Source: Phragmites australis
Lineage: Eukaryota; Streptophyta; Magnoliopsida; Poales; Poaceae
Reading direction: 5' to 3'
DNA: 64,000 nucleotides
Assembly: GCF_958298935.1 (NCBI RefSeq)
Contig: NC_084941.1
Location: 11,444,001-11,508,000 of the forward strand
The notes below the pieces were generated by a model. It was not told the origin of the DNA. It did no database searches and saw only the letters and a program-made list of their open reading frames with translations. Positions 1-12,084 of the stretch are shown one piece after another (within the stretch, counting starts at the first letter, position 1; every line of letters starts with the position of its first letter). Made by a program: the position numbers and the translations under genes.

Positions 1-202
1 CAGATGAAGATGGTGAGGCAATGGACTAGCAGGGGCTCAGGAGCATGATCGGCTCCCTCCTATACCTAACAGCGGCAAGACCGGACATCCATTTCGCTGT
101 CTGCCTTTGCGCTCGCTTCCAAGTTTCACCAAAGATGTTTCATCACCAAGCGGTGAAACGCATTATGAGATACCTCAAGCACACTCTTGAGTATGTACTT
201 TA
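1..202 (+). pseudogene. Ty1/copia pol tail (end of RT, start of RNase H)
   Basis: From about position 44 one frame reads MIGSLLYLTAARPDI followed by a block ending VKRIMRYLKHT. This is the conserved stretch at the end of copia reverse transcriptase that leads into RNase H (known family pattern: GSLLYLT-RPDI and AVKRI-RYLKGT). The frame meets a stop after codon TyrValLeu near 202, where canonical elements continue into RNase H, so the copy is truncated. The rest of the element lies left of the window. It belongs with the LTR that follows on the same strand. Confidence 0.85.
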
Positions 203-1111
203 GTTTTCTACTTCCTCTTCACTTCCTCTTCGAGGTTAAAATGAATGATCGAGTTTTGAGCTAAAATTGAAATACGGTGGCTTAAGGCTTCATGTGGTTT
301 GCAAAACAAGTGAACCCATGGTTGCTTAAAGCTCACTTGAGGATAGTTAAATGATCAAATGAGAACGTTAACTTGTGCTTTTTTATGTGCTAAGAATGTT
401 CTTTTTCATATTTTCAAACTAAGGCTTGGATTGATATGTGGTTATTTGCATAGCTCGTCGGGTTGAACTTGGTTTCCTAGTTTGAACTTCACATAGCACT
501 AATTTATCTAATCTTTGCACTGATCATGAAACTGTGGATACTTTTATAGTGACATCTTTTAGATATTTGAACAACATAATCAAAATTTTCTTCATTCCCG
601 GTGCTTGTGACATGAACTCACTTCGAGACTTTGTGCACATTTGAGTTATATTGTTTACTCCTCATAATGCTTTGATATTTCTAGTCCTTACAAATATTTT
701 GTGATCTATATTTGAATCTTCATAGGCTTGTATTTTATTTACACATCTTTGATATTATCTTGTATCCTTGATGTTTGCAATGCCAATGGGGAGAAAATAT
801 GTCCAAAGATATTATGAACAAATATTCAGCAAAGGGGGAGAAAATTGCATTTATCTAGAAATGATAGGAAAAAAAATGAAAAATGTGCAATCATAAAAAA
901 GGAGCATGTGTTTTTTGGGTCTTTAATTTTTTTCTTACTCTTTTGAGGTTTGTGGCTTGTCTTTGCCTCTCTTCAGCCTTTTGCAATCTTTCTCATGCCA
1001 AGTGACATGATTCTTACTCTTTCTTGAGTTTTGGTCACTTGAACGTGCTTCATTTCTTCAAATCCAAATCTTTGTGTTTTGAGGGTTGTCAATGCACTCA
1101 TCAAGGGGGAG
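203..1111 (+). other. Decayed copia 3' internal region with polypurine tract
   Basis: AT-rich and non-coding. It contains the run AAAGGGGGAGAAAA near 833 and AAGGGGGAGATT near 1100. The second sits directly before a TG, as expected for the polypurine tract that primes plus-strand synthesis in Maximus/SIRE-type copia elements. No reading frame with family features was found here. Confidence 0.5.
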
Positions 1112-2997
1112 ATTGAGAAAATAAGTTAAAATATGTCTTGGTTTGCATACGATGAGTCATTGGCAACATTGGATTTGAGATAATTTTGGTTGGCATGAGC
1201 TTGTTTGTGTGTGATCTTGTTTATGGCTAACCAAAATTTGAATTGGAGCAAACTGTATCAGAGTCCAGGAAATTATGTCTCACCAGAACATCCGGTGTGT
1301 GAGTTTTTGACCACACCAGATAGTCCGATGTTACGGTGAAATGAGCATCGGAGCAATTTCAGTTTGAAGCAGAAATGGAAGCAAACATTGGATGGTCCGG
1401 CGATGAACTTAGAAAGCGCCAGAGTATTTTCTGCAAAGAGGAGATTTTTGCCGCCAAGTTTGAATATGTACGTCGGATGGTCCAGTGCTGAGTTTGTGAT
1501 CATCGGAGAATGCGTCAGACCTTTTGTTACAGAGACATTGTAGAAGAGTGGTTCGGTGGATATGCACACGTAGGATTATCCGGTGATGGACGTAAGATCA
1601 CTGAAAGCTTCCACCGGACCTTTTCTTGCAGATATCCTGGAACAAATAGTGATACACTCACTAAATGGTCCAGTGTTCAGGAGTAGAACACATCGGAACA
1701 TTCGGTGTTCACGTTTTCTGCAGGATGTGCTCTTAGTTGAAGTTTTTAATTTTGTGCTAACCTTGAGATATTTTAGAATGTGAAGAAATGTGTTTGCTTG
1801 TTTAATAGTATTTAGGTGATAGATGTAACTTGGCGGTCAACGGTTGGTGATCGAGGCTAAGCGGGTGCTTGATGTCGGACGATCAAGGAGGGTCGGGTGG
1901 AGTCAAGGGTGATCCTAGCTATACACATGGAGTTCAAGCAAAGAATGAAATGGAGGATGAAGACGACATGTTGATTAAGTCAAACGAAAGGGATACCGAT
2001 GTAAGTGACAAGGCGGCTTGAGGGATCTGGAACGGGAGAGACTTACCGACGATCAAGATCGCAAGACGGAGGACACGGATCATCATCAGAGCGTTTGCTT
2101 CTGGAAGCAAGTGGCAGCTAGTCACACTTTGAGAAGTGTGCTAGGGTTTCACGGTTTGGCCTCAAAACTGTGAGAGGACTAGAGTAGTACGTGAAGCTAA
2201 GTCGTAAAGATGCCAAGGACATCCGATGAATGGAGAAGAAAATGGACCAAAATATCTTTAGTGGTAGGTAGGAGTGTACTACAAGAGAGAGGTATTTTGA
2301 GAAAAAGCTAGGAACCTTAGTGGTCAAGTTTCCTAGGTCTACAAATAGAGGGGTAGGGCTATGAGAGACCGTGAACTAGTCATTTTGAGCCCCTTGTGCG
2401 ATTCATATGAGAGCTTTGTGCTAGGATTTTAGAAAAGAGAAAGATGATGGCTTAGTCTATATATTAGGTGAGACCTTTGTGAGGAAAAATCTTTATCATC
2501 TGTCTAAAATAGGGCTGGCTACTGCTGTAATAAAATTTATTTTTCTTCTTGTTATTGTGCTTACATTCTTTTAGTTTTTCTTTCTTGGTTTCTTTGTAAG
2601 TTTGCAAGTTTTTTTTTCAGATTTGATTTTGTTTTATTTTTTTGCTGAAATTTTAGCACTTTGTGAGGTCATTCTTCTTGTTTCTAGAGGCATAAATTTC
2701 GTATACACACGGTTATGTGATAGGGTCTGAATTCCCTTGCCTCTGGATAATTATCTTGGAGAGTTTATCTTTTTTTTTTTGTAAGTTATGATTTTTCGAG
2801 TGCTAAGACATATGAAGTGATCTTAAATGAAATCTATGGTTCATATACTATCTATAGAGTTGTGTTGTCTCGATTTTTTTATAAAATTTTTCTTTATTTT
2901 TATTACGGTTTGAGTTTTAAGTATGCTTTAAATATAAAAGGATCATTAATTTAAAAAAATATTAAAAGGTCTATTCAACTTTCTAATAGCCAATCTC
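1112..2997 (+). mobile_element. 3' LTR of a Maximus/SIRE-type copia element
   Basis: The start is placed at the TG right after the purine tract. The end is placed at a decayed version of the family's usual 'CTATTCACCCCCCTCTAG' tail (here GTCTATTCAACTTTCTAATA, then ending CA near 2997). The 5' part holds scattered motifs of the kind CATCGGA, TCCGGTG and TGGTCCGG, which are typical inside such LTRs. The second LTR is off the window, so neither border can be checked by pairing. The 3' border is the less certain one. Confidence 0.5.
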
Positions 2998-4832
2998 ATT
3001 GCTCCGCAAGAAGATGCTTGCAGCGGCAGGAGTCACATGCATGCCACACCTTCCACAGGTGACAGGCACGCAAGGCCGGCCTCACATGCAGACGCATCTC
3101 CTGCTATGAATCTGACACCGTGTGTGGGAAGGATTATTGGGAGGAGTTAGTTAAGTACAGCAGGTACGTGCACAATATAATCACGCGAGCCAGGCGCCAG
3201 GTACAATATTACTACAATGCGGGGAGGACGTATGAATGATTTAGCTCGAGACTGAAAACGAACGTGTGCTTCCACAGTTCAGGGATGATCAAGACTCCAG
3301 AGGTGAGGTGTTTACTATTGAATTACTCTGGAGACAGCTGTGGAGTGATCAGCAGAGCCATAGTTGATGTCTTGAGACGAACACAACTGATATTGTGGCT
3401 ACGAATGTACACCCACGTACACCGAAATTAATCTTAGAGAGCGATCAATATGCAAGCTAGGCTTTAATTAGTTGCTTATATGTATTTTTTTAGATAATGA
3501 AATATATGAGTATAGAATAAGGAGCATACTGACAATGAAAGAATATATATATGTATGTATTTTTTTATACTTACTGAACAAAATTTCAGTTTATATATAC
3601 ACGTGGTGCGTAGCTAGGCATGCATGAGCATCACAATTGAGCTGCTCGATTGGATACATTGAGATCGGAAGACGCTCTGACGATCATCCATGTCGTTTTC
3701 CAGACTTGCAGTGAGGGAGATGGGCTGAGCTGTGGACTGCGGCCTGTTTGGGCTGGGCGCGCAGGCGTCCTCGCGGACCCGACGGGATCGTCGTCGGCCC
3801 GGCCAGACGGCCTGCAGCCCTTGCGTGCGACGCGCGTACTGCGTCAGCTAGTCATGCGAGCCCAACCCAAACCGGCCCGCCCAGCTCACTAGATGAGCAG
3901 GGGCAGAGCGCACATGAACTTGAGCAATGCGTCTTCAAGGAAGAGATCGCCGAAGCAGGAAAGGAAAGGCTCGCTGGAGTCACTGCACCACTCCACATAG
4001 CTGCATAAAAATTGGATGCCACCGATAAATCGTCAAAACATTGCGGAAAAAAACATGTAGGTCGGCAATCCTCTTGCTGAAGGGACTTTAAACGACCTAT
4101 AGTTGGGTCGATAAAACATTTTGCCGATCAATAATTCATAGTTGATAGACCCTTTATCGACTGGTGCTCTGTCATTGATAATGTGTCATAGCGCAGTGAA
4201 TAACATATAACACAGGAATGCGACCTCTAATAAATACGGGTGCATTTGATAGCTCTCGATTGCACTGTGTACCAAACCAGCCAATAGCTTATTTCCCCGC
4301 TTCATCACATTCAACGTTCTTTATTTGCCACTGCCACCGTCACCACTTCGTCCTAACCTAGCCATAACACTGTAGCCATAACACCGCCATCTAACCCTTC
4401 AGCAACATCTCGCTGCACTGCTATCAATAGTTGATATCCATTATAAGACATACATTCCTCCACATTTTTATATAATCAAAGGGGGAAGAGAACCCCCACA
4501 CAACTCCAACCCCTAACCTTCTTCGCCACCGCATCTTGTGGTTAAGGACAAGGAAGGAAATCATGCATTAGAGTCGAAACTAAAATGTTTGTCTTATTTT
4601 CATAAAATAAAAATGATTCCGCAACATGGACACAACACGACAACCTGGCTCTAATAGTTTACCATAACATTTTTTTTTTTTGCAAAGCTCTGCGAATATA
4701 TATATTCCGCATGCAAAGCTTTTTACGGAGACGATGTTGAACGAGGCGCCACTTGTCTACAAGTGCCACCATCCCAACAAAATTTTGTTAACCACCAACA
4801 ACAGGTACATAGCCTGCAAATAATGAATCTAA
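2998..4832. other. Intergenic stretch, no gene recognised
   Basis: A GC-rich patch at 3700-3900 gives short open frames without family features. At 4020-4200 there are repeated words built around GTCGATAA/GATCGGCAA, which resemble the subterminal repeats of a CACTA-type element, but no terminal repeat pair with TSD could be set. The rest is AT-rich with no signal I can name. Confidence 0.4.
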
Positions 4833-4835
4833 TAC

Positions 4836-6598
4836 CACTATAAAAAACTATTTTTAAATATTTAGATGTCTTTCTACAGGCGGATCATATGGTAAACCTT
4901 TTGAGCGATTTTTAGAGACAAACAATAGAAGAAACCTCCTATATAAAAGTTATTTCCACAGGCGATTTATTACGTAAAAAACGTACTATTTTCACAGACG
5001 GTTCACATAAAGAATTGTGTATGAAAATGGTTATTTTCACAGACGATTCTTTTTATGGACTGCTTATGAAAATAGTACGTTTTTCACGAACGATTCATAT
5101 AAGGAACCATATGTAAAAATAGTATATTTTTTATAGGCGATTCATATAAGAAACCGTCTGTAGAAATGGACCATTTTTACAGTGGTTTATTATGTAAACC
5201 GCATGTGAAAATGAACTGATTAACGCATGCGGTTCACATAAGGAACCGTTTGTAGTAATGGTCATTTTCACAGGTAGTTTACATAAGGGTTATTTTCATA
5301 TACGGTTCCTTATGTGAGCTGTCTCTATTTTTACAGGCGGTTCACATAAGGAACCACCTATAAAAAATTGATGACAGATTATTTTAAAAAATTCATATCT
5401 TTTTCGTATGAACTTTGATGGAGACAAATTTTATATGAAAATTGTAGCACTCGACGAGATCTACAACTTTGCAGTTAATTTTTTTTATGTAAGTTAATTT
5501 ATGTATCCAAATAATCAGTTAAAGTTTTACAGATAAGTTTCAATCACACATATACTCTTGTTACCATAAGTCCTATTAATACAAGTAAACTCAGAGAAGA
5601 AAAAGAATACTATCAACTTCAACATCTCTAGCAAGATCAACTAGAAAAAGATCAAAGACCCCACTATTAATAACAAGACTCTGCTTACAGAAGTACTAGT
5701 GATAACAATAGCATCAAGTGTAATCAAGCGTCAGCATGACCATAAATATTTTTTATTTTTATTTTATTTTTCTCTTATTTTTTCTCACCTCAACAACACT
5801 AGAATAGGAACCATAGTACATTTATGCTCAAGTTTGATGTAAGGGGTGATGGCTATATACACAAACGCGCGTTTCGAAAATACTGTAGTAACTTCTTGGA
5901 GCGAGAACTCAATTTTCCAAGCCGTTTTTGGCCAAAGAAAATCTCCGAACCCGACAAAGTAGGGGAGAAACGGATGTAACTTTTTTCTATAGATGTCTAT
6001 AGAGTAGAAAAATATCTAAATTGGAATCCGTATACAAAAGTTATGACTGTTTTAACAAAGGTGATTCGCATCAATTATCAGAGACGGTTCACTTAAGAAA
6101 TCGTATGTGAAAACCTTCGACATTAAAGGTTAAAAGGATAAAATATCCTATTTCAATCATAGCTACTTAATAGGTGAGGTGGTAAGGCGGTTCGTGCGCG
6201 AGGGTAGAGGGAAGGGAGGTCGCGGCTTTGATTTTTATGAAACGCAAAAACTAAAAATAGTGCGAAAATATAGCGTGCCTGTTGACTTGCAATGGCGTGG
6301 CCGCAGGGTTCCTCGGGGAAAAAAAAGTTTTTTTCTCTTTTTTGAAAAAAAATATCGATTCGGAGACCGACTCTCACAGGCGTTCACTTAACGAATCACC
6401 TGTGAAAATTTATTTCCACAGACGGTTCCTTAAGAGAACCGCTTGTGAAAATCCATTTCTATAAGCGGTTCTACAAGCGGGCTATTTTGCACTTGTAGAA
6501 ATCGTTTATTTTCACATACCTTCGATTATAGACGGATACACTAAACGTCTGTAAAAACGGGTTACGAACTGCTTCTAAAAATAATTTATATAGTAGTG
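4836..6598. mobile_element. Non-autonomous CACTA (En/Spm) element, 1.76 kb
   Basis: The left end reads CACTATAAAAAACTATTTTTA and the right end, reverse-complemented, CACTACTATATAAATTATTT. Both start with the CACTA signature. The 3-bp duplication TAC flanks the element exactly (4833-4835 and 6599-6601), the TSD length of this superfamily. The outer parts are filled with short repeats in both orientations of the type TTTTCACAGACGGTTC and ACATAAGGAACCG, the subterminal transposase-binding arrays known for En/Spm. No transposase frame exists inside; the short open frames at 6150-6460 are incidental. It must have been mobilised in trans. Confidence 0.9.
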
Positions 6599-6600
6599 TA

Positions 6601-6700
6601 CCCTTTAACATGCGAAGGAGGATATACCCCTCTTGAATCCAATACCCTCAACATGGGAAGGAGGAGATTCCCTCCCTTGAATCCAATACCCCTCACATGG
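6601..6700. repeat. Short tandem repeat of about 45 bp cut by the CACTA insertion
   Basis: Units beginning at 6601, 6645 and about 6690 share CCCT(T/C)AACATG...GAAGGAGG...TTGAATCCAATAC. The left flank of the CACTA element (4824-4835) ends with the same TGAATCTAATAC. The element therefore landed at a unit boundary of a pre-existing tandem repeat. Confidence 0.65.
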
Positions 6701-6701
6701 C

Positions 6702-9339
6702 AAACAAAACAAAGATGCTCTCTCTCGTTGATCTGCGGGTCATTATTAGCATGCTTGAGCAGGAAGGAAACCTCACATCACAGCCAGCATGCAGCTGATA
6801 GCAAGAGGAGGATCAAATAATTGGCTAACCCCCATGTGAGCCAAAAATCGCTTTAGCGAGCGGTCCCTGTACCCATCGATCGATGTGGCTGCTCGCCCTC
6901 CTCCATCCACCCACATTCAACAGGCCACCACTCACTAATTTGCTTCTGCTTCTATCTCATGATCTGCTAGCCTGCAGGCCCCGTTGCTTTCTCCTAACAC
7001 CTTCGATCCATCTGCACAAGTAGATATCACACCACGTTTGAGTCATGCATTAATTCGTGCTGATTACTAGGTGGATTAAGCTCCAAGGGAAGAGTACGTC
7101 AATGCCGACGACCTGTGCGTGTGCGGCCGAGCTGTATCGTACCCATCCAGATAAGAAGACAGCGACGCCATGCGTGCTGCACGCGTCCAGGTCCAGCCGA
7201 TGATCAACTAATCAACCAATTGATTGGCCCTAATTAAGCCGCATGCATCTCCTTGTCTTTAGTTACTCCGTTTCTTGCCTCTACATCATGCATACCAAAG
7301 GGCTAGGCTAGGCTAGGCTAGGCTTGGCTTGGCTTGGCTTGATTACCTCAAAAAAACATGCTTGTATACCATATATATACAGCTTCTAGAGAATGATGGA
7401 TGGAGAGATCGGAGAACAATATATATACTAGTAGTATATTTTCTTCCTAGTCGAATGATGTCAATGTGTTCCTAACTTTGATTCCTGGCCTGTTTTCTTC
7501 TCTCTTCTACTCTTCGTTTTCCCCTTTTTCTGCTCTTCTCGACTTTGATCTTTCAACAAGGCCCCGAAAGTTTCGGCTTTGGATTTGTTCTCCCCTCAAG
7601 TGGTGGCTTGGCTTGTCATCCCCCTCTTTCCGGTTGAGAACTCTCACGCGAGAGACGCGCACGGAACAGACGTTGACTGTCCAAGTTTCCGCTCGAGCGG
7701 GTCCCACTTGTCAGCAGCGGTTTGTTTTTGGCACGTGTGTTAGGCTCGGAGAAGTTCGTTTTAGCTAGGGCCTAGCTGAAAGGAGGTGCCGAAGACATAG
7801 AGAGAGATTTAAAAAGGGAAGAAACATAGAGGGAGGGAGAGAGAGGGGGACAAAATTGAAAGTTGCTACTAGAGTTGTCCGCAGGGGAAAACATCATTCT
7901 GTCTTGTTCGAAAAACATGATTTTTTTTGTCGGCCAATACACCGCTTGAGGTAAAGTTGTTATGAAATTTTTACGTTCCAAAAATATCTATTTGTTTCGA
8001 TTTTAGATTGTGGTTTTCAGTTTTTTAATTCAAAACTAAATAAATAGATAAATTTTTGCGATAACTTTTTATAATTCGCTTGTTGGATCGTGAGAATTAA
8101 AAACTTATTTTTTTAGTTTTTCATAGATTATGAAAGTTTATTTTACTGAACTGTTCATTAAAGATTTTTAAAATCTACAATTTAATTTTTTTTTACAATC
8201 TAACTTTTTACATCTATAATATATAAGATGCTTTTAAGAAACACTAACCGATAAAGACATGATCTAACTCACGTGAGTCGTTCAATCCCTAAAACTCTTT
8301 TTAGATTTTTAGAGGTACAAGCGTGGGGAGCAAAGCCAAGTTGAAGTTGCACTTGCCGTCGCATGCTAGAGGTGCACACCTTTTGATGGCAAGCTCACTT
8401 ACCCCCACGCATTATCAGTGCCAATCAAACGAGGTTGCTTAGATATCATGAGCTCCAAGAACATCTCATAGGTGGTAAGGGAAAAAGTGACTAGTGACCA
8501 ATAGGCAGTTGTTTATTGGTTTTGTCTTGGAGATTACAGCATTTGGCACTACCTGCTCGACCATCTCCTGGGATACTATAATTAATATACGAGTGAGGTT
8601 GGTAATACTAGATCATTCTTTGAGGCCACGACGAAGGAGAGAGAGAAAAAATGAAGAGGGGAACAAAAGATGGAGGAGCCCTCTCTATCTGACTGTCTGG
8701 CGTTCGTCACTGATTTTATGAACAAACAATCTTAAATCTTAAAGGGAGGTACAATTCATAAAAAATAGTGTAGGATTAGGATCGTCTCATGGTCTTAGTG
8801 AGATGATAGTATATTCATCACTTTACGGTCTACTATACATGTGCTTATTACCGGAATAAAGCAGCTATGGAACAACGTGTTCCGTTCCTTAAAACAAGTT
8901 AGGTTCAGAATTAGACCGAATAGTGCACCTTTGACTTGCATTTCTCAAAACAGGCATTTTTTCAGCCGATATTGCTCTTCTACCATGCGAAATAAATTGT
9001 TCACCAACCAACTATTAGGAAATTGCGAACAACAAAGACCTAGGATACTGCTACAACATTTGTCACCTTCTCGGTTAGAAGCGCATGTAGAGTTCAGACA
9101 CCTCATAAACAAAACGCTCATGCTACTCAAAAGCATGTTGAGTACCACAGCCGACCATTAACTGGTGACAATGAAAGATTTGCCTAGGAAAATAATCTAG
9201 TCTTTTTCACTTGGCGTTACGCCATCAACAGGTTCTCCGATACATTTCTCTGATCTCTACTTTTTCTAATTATGCATCATTAAAAGTTATTTGAAAGTAT
9301 TTTTCATGCCAAATGTATAACTTTTTTAAGCTGAAGATA
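6702..9339. other. Intergenic stretch, no gene recognised
   Basis: Mixed-composition DNA. Apart from a pentanucleotide microsatellite at 7301-7340 and AT-rich low-complexity DNA at 7970-8230, no domain, RNA gene or paired terminal repeat could be identified. Open frames of 60-106 codons here overlap on both strands and show no family features. Confidence 0.5.
7301..7340 (+). repeat. Pentanucleotide microsatellite (GGCTA)4(GGCTT)4
   Basis: Four copies of GGCTA run directly into four copies of GGCTT, so a single A-to-T change was amplified as half of the array. Confidence 0.95.
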
Positions 9340-10000
9340 CTTGTCGGGCCCACAAGTCAGTTCAAGAACAGGCTCACCCAGTTCAAGAACAGCGTCTCGT
9401 GTGGGCTCGGCCTTCCAACTGTCACACCAGAAAAAATTGTAGGCGCCGCGCCGCGCCCAACTAATCATTTCGCCGCTCTGTGCAAAGTCTGAACCTGATA
9501 CAACAACGACAACAGGAGCACCCTTACCGGCCCTGCCGCCACTGAATACAACACTATTCGATCTGGACTGATTAAGCAAAGCAAAGCTTTCTTAAATAAT
9601 TTGTTTCGTATACTTTTCCAACAGTGTTACTAGTTTCTCCAAACATCTTCTTGAGAAGCCTTATTTCAACGTTGGGGTATGACGCATTTACGTAGACACG
9701 AGTTCCCATACGCGAGTCGAAAAAATAATCATATGCATACATACAACGAACTACAACACAATATTTTTAAAGAATTAACTCAAACAGTCTCCTCCGGACA
9801 ATTCACAAAAGCATTGGAGCATTAAAAACAAACATGAACAGATTTAGTTTGTAGTTCTGATTACAAGAGTAGGTACACTTGGGTGATGTCAGCTTGCACT
9901 ACGCGGTTGACCAAATGTGAGGGGACAAATCAACATGATGAAATAAGCTATCAAATTGACGTGGAATCTTTTCACGCTGTATTGTTTTCTTTTAATATGG
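9340..10000. repeat. Segmental duplication, copy 1, left part
   Basis: This segment matches 33893-34140 and then 36246-36600 in the same orientation and order. Shared words include AATTGTAGGCGCCGC, GCAAAGTCTG-ACCTGAT, TGATTAAGCAA, CTTCTCCAAAC, CCTTATTTCAAC, GAGTCGAAAAAA and ATTGACGTGGAATCT. The other copy carries about 2.1 kb of extra DNA between CTTCTCCAAAC and CCTTATTTCAAC. The segment looks non-coding; its origin and function are unknown. Confidence 0.8.
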
Positions 10001-10319
10001 GAAACCCCTTTTCCATTACCAAGCAATAGAACCATAACAATTTGTTATGACTTATATCCCATATAGACAGGATAGAACAAGAGTTCACCAACGCTTACAG
10101 CACACAGACTTAACAGAACAGAAAACTAGAGTTTAAATTTCCTTTGAAGTATAACCGGGACAAACTAACCAAACTACAAGCAAAAGATAGACCGATAGAC
10201 TAGTAAAAGACACTCGGTTGTTCATATCTTCATCCTCAGCAAAGTTAGAGCTACTCTCATCAACAAAAGTGTCAGAGATCATTACACCAGAACTAGGAAG
10301 CATCCTCACAAAAGACACC

Positions 10320-10445
10320 TTGTTTTGCTAAGATGAAGTCAAAATGTTCATCACAGATCACAGTATTAAGCAGATCTTGCGTACTCTTCATCAATTCCTC
10401 CTTGTCCATGTCCTTTAGAAGATTTACCAAGATTTTCAAAAATGA
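10320..10445 (-). pseudogene. Possible exon remnant of an unidentified protein
   Basis: Read on the minus strand this stretch is an open frame with a helical, charged composition (for example LKDMDKEELMKSTQDLL then CDEHFDFILAKQGV), ending at a stop near 10298. The DNA downstream on the same strand (10298 to 10000) resembles a 3' UTR. No start, splice sites or family could be assigned. It may be chance; I do not recognise it. Confidence 0.25.
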
Positions 10446-10607
10446 ACAAGTATGAAAAATAATTTCACTAATATTATTTAAATTGAATTTAAGTCAAAGT
10501 TTGCTTCGTACGCATGGCTATTAAGCAATCCACATCCGCGTCATGAATATAAATAGAATTGTAAAATAACCCTAATTAACCAAAATGATCTTTTTTCCAA
10601 CACTTGG

Positions 10608-10893
10608 AGTGTCTCCAACAGTATATATATCTCCTATCTATAAGAGTTGTACATGTCACTAATATATAATACTATAGACAACCTCCTCAATAGCTTAAAT
10701 ATAATATTGTCTATAAAATTAATTTAGCCTCGCATGCAATAGATTATAAGATCAATTGATTAAATTAATAGACTATCTACTGGTTAATAACCTAACTTTT
10801 ATCTCTCATCATTACTCTCACCTTCACATACACAAAAACTTGATGTGGACAGCTTTTTAGCTAGTTGACATGTAATGTTAGAGACACCCTTAT
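10608..10893. mobile_element. MITE-like element
   Basis: About 285 bp of AT-rich DNA bounded by GGAGTGTCTCCAACA and, in inverse, AGGGTGTCTCTAACA. A size below 300 bp and inverted ends suggest a MITE. No convincing TSD was found, so the superfamily is open. Confidence 0.45.
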
Positions 10894-10969
10894 GCTACTA
10901 ATCTACATTAATGAAAGCACGCATCTAGTGGCCTATATTGCACAAGGGTCTAGACAGTAATTGAAAGTG

Positions 10970-12068
10970 TTTAGGAACTAATCCAAGTTTAGCAGTGGAT
11001 TTTGCTGTGCGTTTAGTTTTCTTTCATTACAAAATCACATAGTTTCTCCTAGGTGGTTGTAAGGATCATGATAAAATTAAATCATTTTCTATATAAATGT
11101 GTTTTAGGCTTATCTAGTGTGGCTACTATAACTTAACAAATATTTTCATCTTAGGTTCCAATTCTACAAACAACACATGACATTCTAAAAAACGTAAATA
11201 TGAAAATTAAACGGTGCAATAAATAAGTGTGGAATGTAATTGAGTTAGAGAACACAAACTCAGCAGAACAACTTTTTCCCATAGTTTTGGTGCCTTTCCA
11301 GTCACCCCTAGTTCATGTTGGAGCCCGTCGGAGGGGCCCGTTTGTATAACCCGTGGCTCTAACTGTTAGAGCTCCTCACATGCCAGTGAGTCTCCTACTT
11401 TGTGCACATGGATGATCATTGTTGTCGTCACTATAGTAGTACTTTCTCACTCCGGCAAATGACACTCATAGCTGCCAACACTTAAAGTCGCTCCACAAAC
11501 TCAGTTGGAAGGTTTAACAAGAACTCATCGCCACCAAGCCGTCTAGATGTTGTCAAGCACAAATAATAACAAGTGTGGATCACTCACTTGATTCAACTCT
11601 AGACTTATCACCTAGATAGATGCACACTAGGTCTAAACTAGCATTAATTAAGTCCTTAATCTTATATTAATTACCTTGATTTTCAATATCTTTAATTTAG
11701 TGGCAAGAGCACTCCAATATATATAGCAACACTCCCTCTCGATCCACCACCATTTGAGTGGCCAGGTGGATAGGGTATTTATAGTCTCATACAAAAAAAA
11801 CTAGCCGATGAGATGAAACTATATAGAAATTACACTCACTGCCTCACCGGTGCTCGAACAAATTCATTGGATCATCCAATGCCTAGTCTCAAACTGTTAA
11901 AAATCCAACCATTAGAAAATGTTAGAACCACTCGACAGTCCGCTGCTTCCACTGGATAAACGCATCGGATTGTCTTGTTCCCTTCAGTGCAAAGCCTCTC
12001 TGGAATTTGTCATGTTCAATTAAGATGTGCACCAGAAAAATTCACCGGATTGTCTTGAACCTTGAAAA
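10970..12068 (-). mobile_element. Copia LTR fragment, older copy
   Basis: The segment is colinear with 12085-13000: both share GTTCCAATYCTACAAAC, AACGRTGCAATAAATA and the run of words around TTAGAGCTCCTCACA. It is a second copy of the same Maximus-like LTR family lying head-to-tail. At 11840-12060 it carries words such as CACCGG, CATCGGAT and CACTGGA at the place where the neighbouring copy carries the CACCATATTG motif. Borders are approximate. Confidence 0.5.
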
Positions 12069-12084
12069 TATGAAAGGACTAGTG

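Noticed and set aside
3650..4008. Two overlapping frames of 80-86 codons in a GC-rich patch
   Set aside because: Arg/Pro/Ala-rich without domain, start context or matching neighbour; likely chance in GC-rich DNA.
4020..4210. A second CACTA terminus suggested by GTCGATAA words
   Set aside because: No CACTA-type end with a partner and TSD could be placed.
7460..7990. Open frames of 66-100 codons taken as a small gene
   Set aside because: CT-rich, overlapping on both strands, no domain, no splice or promoter support.
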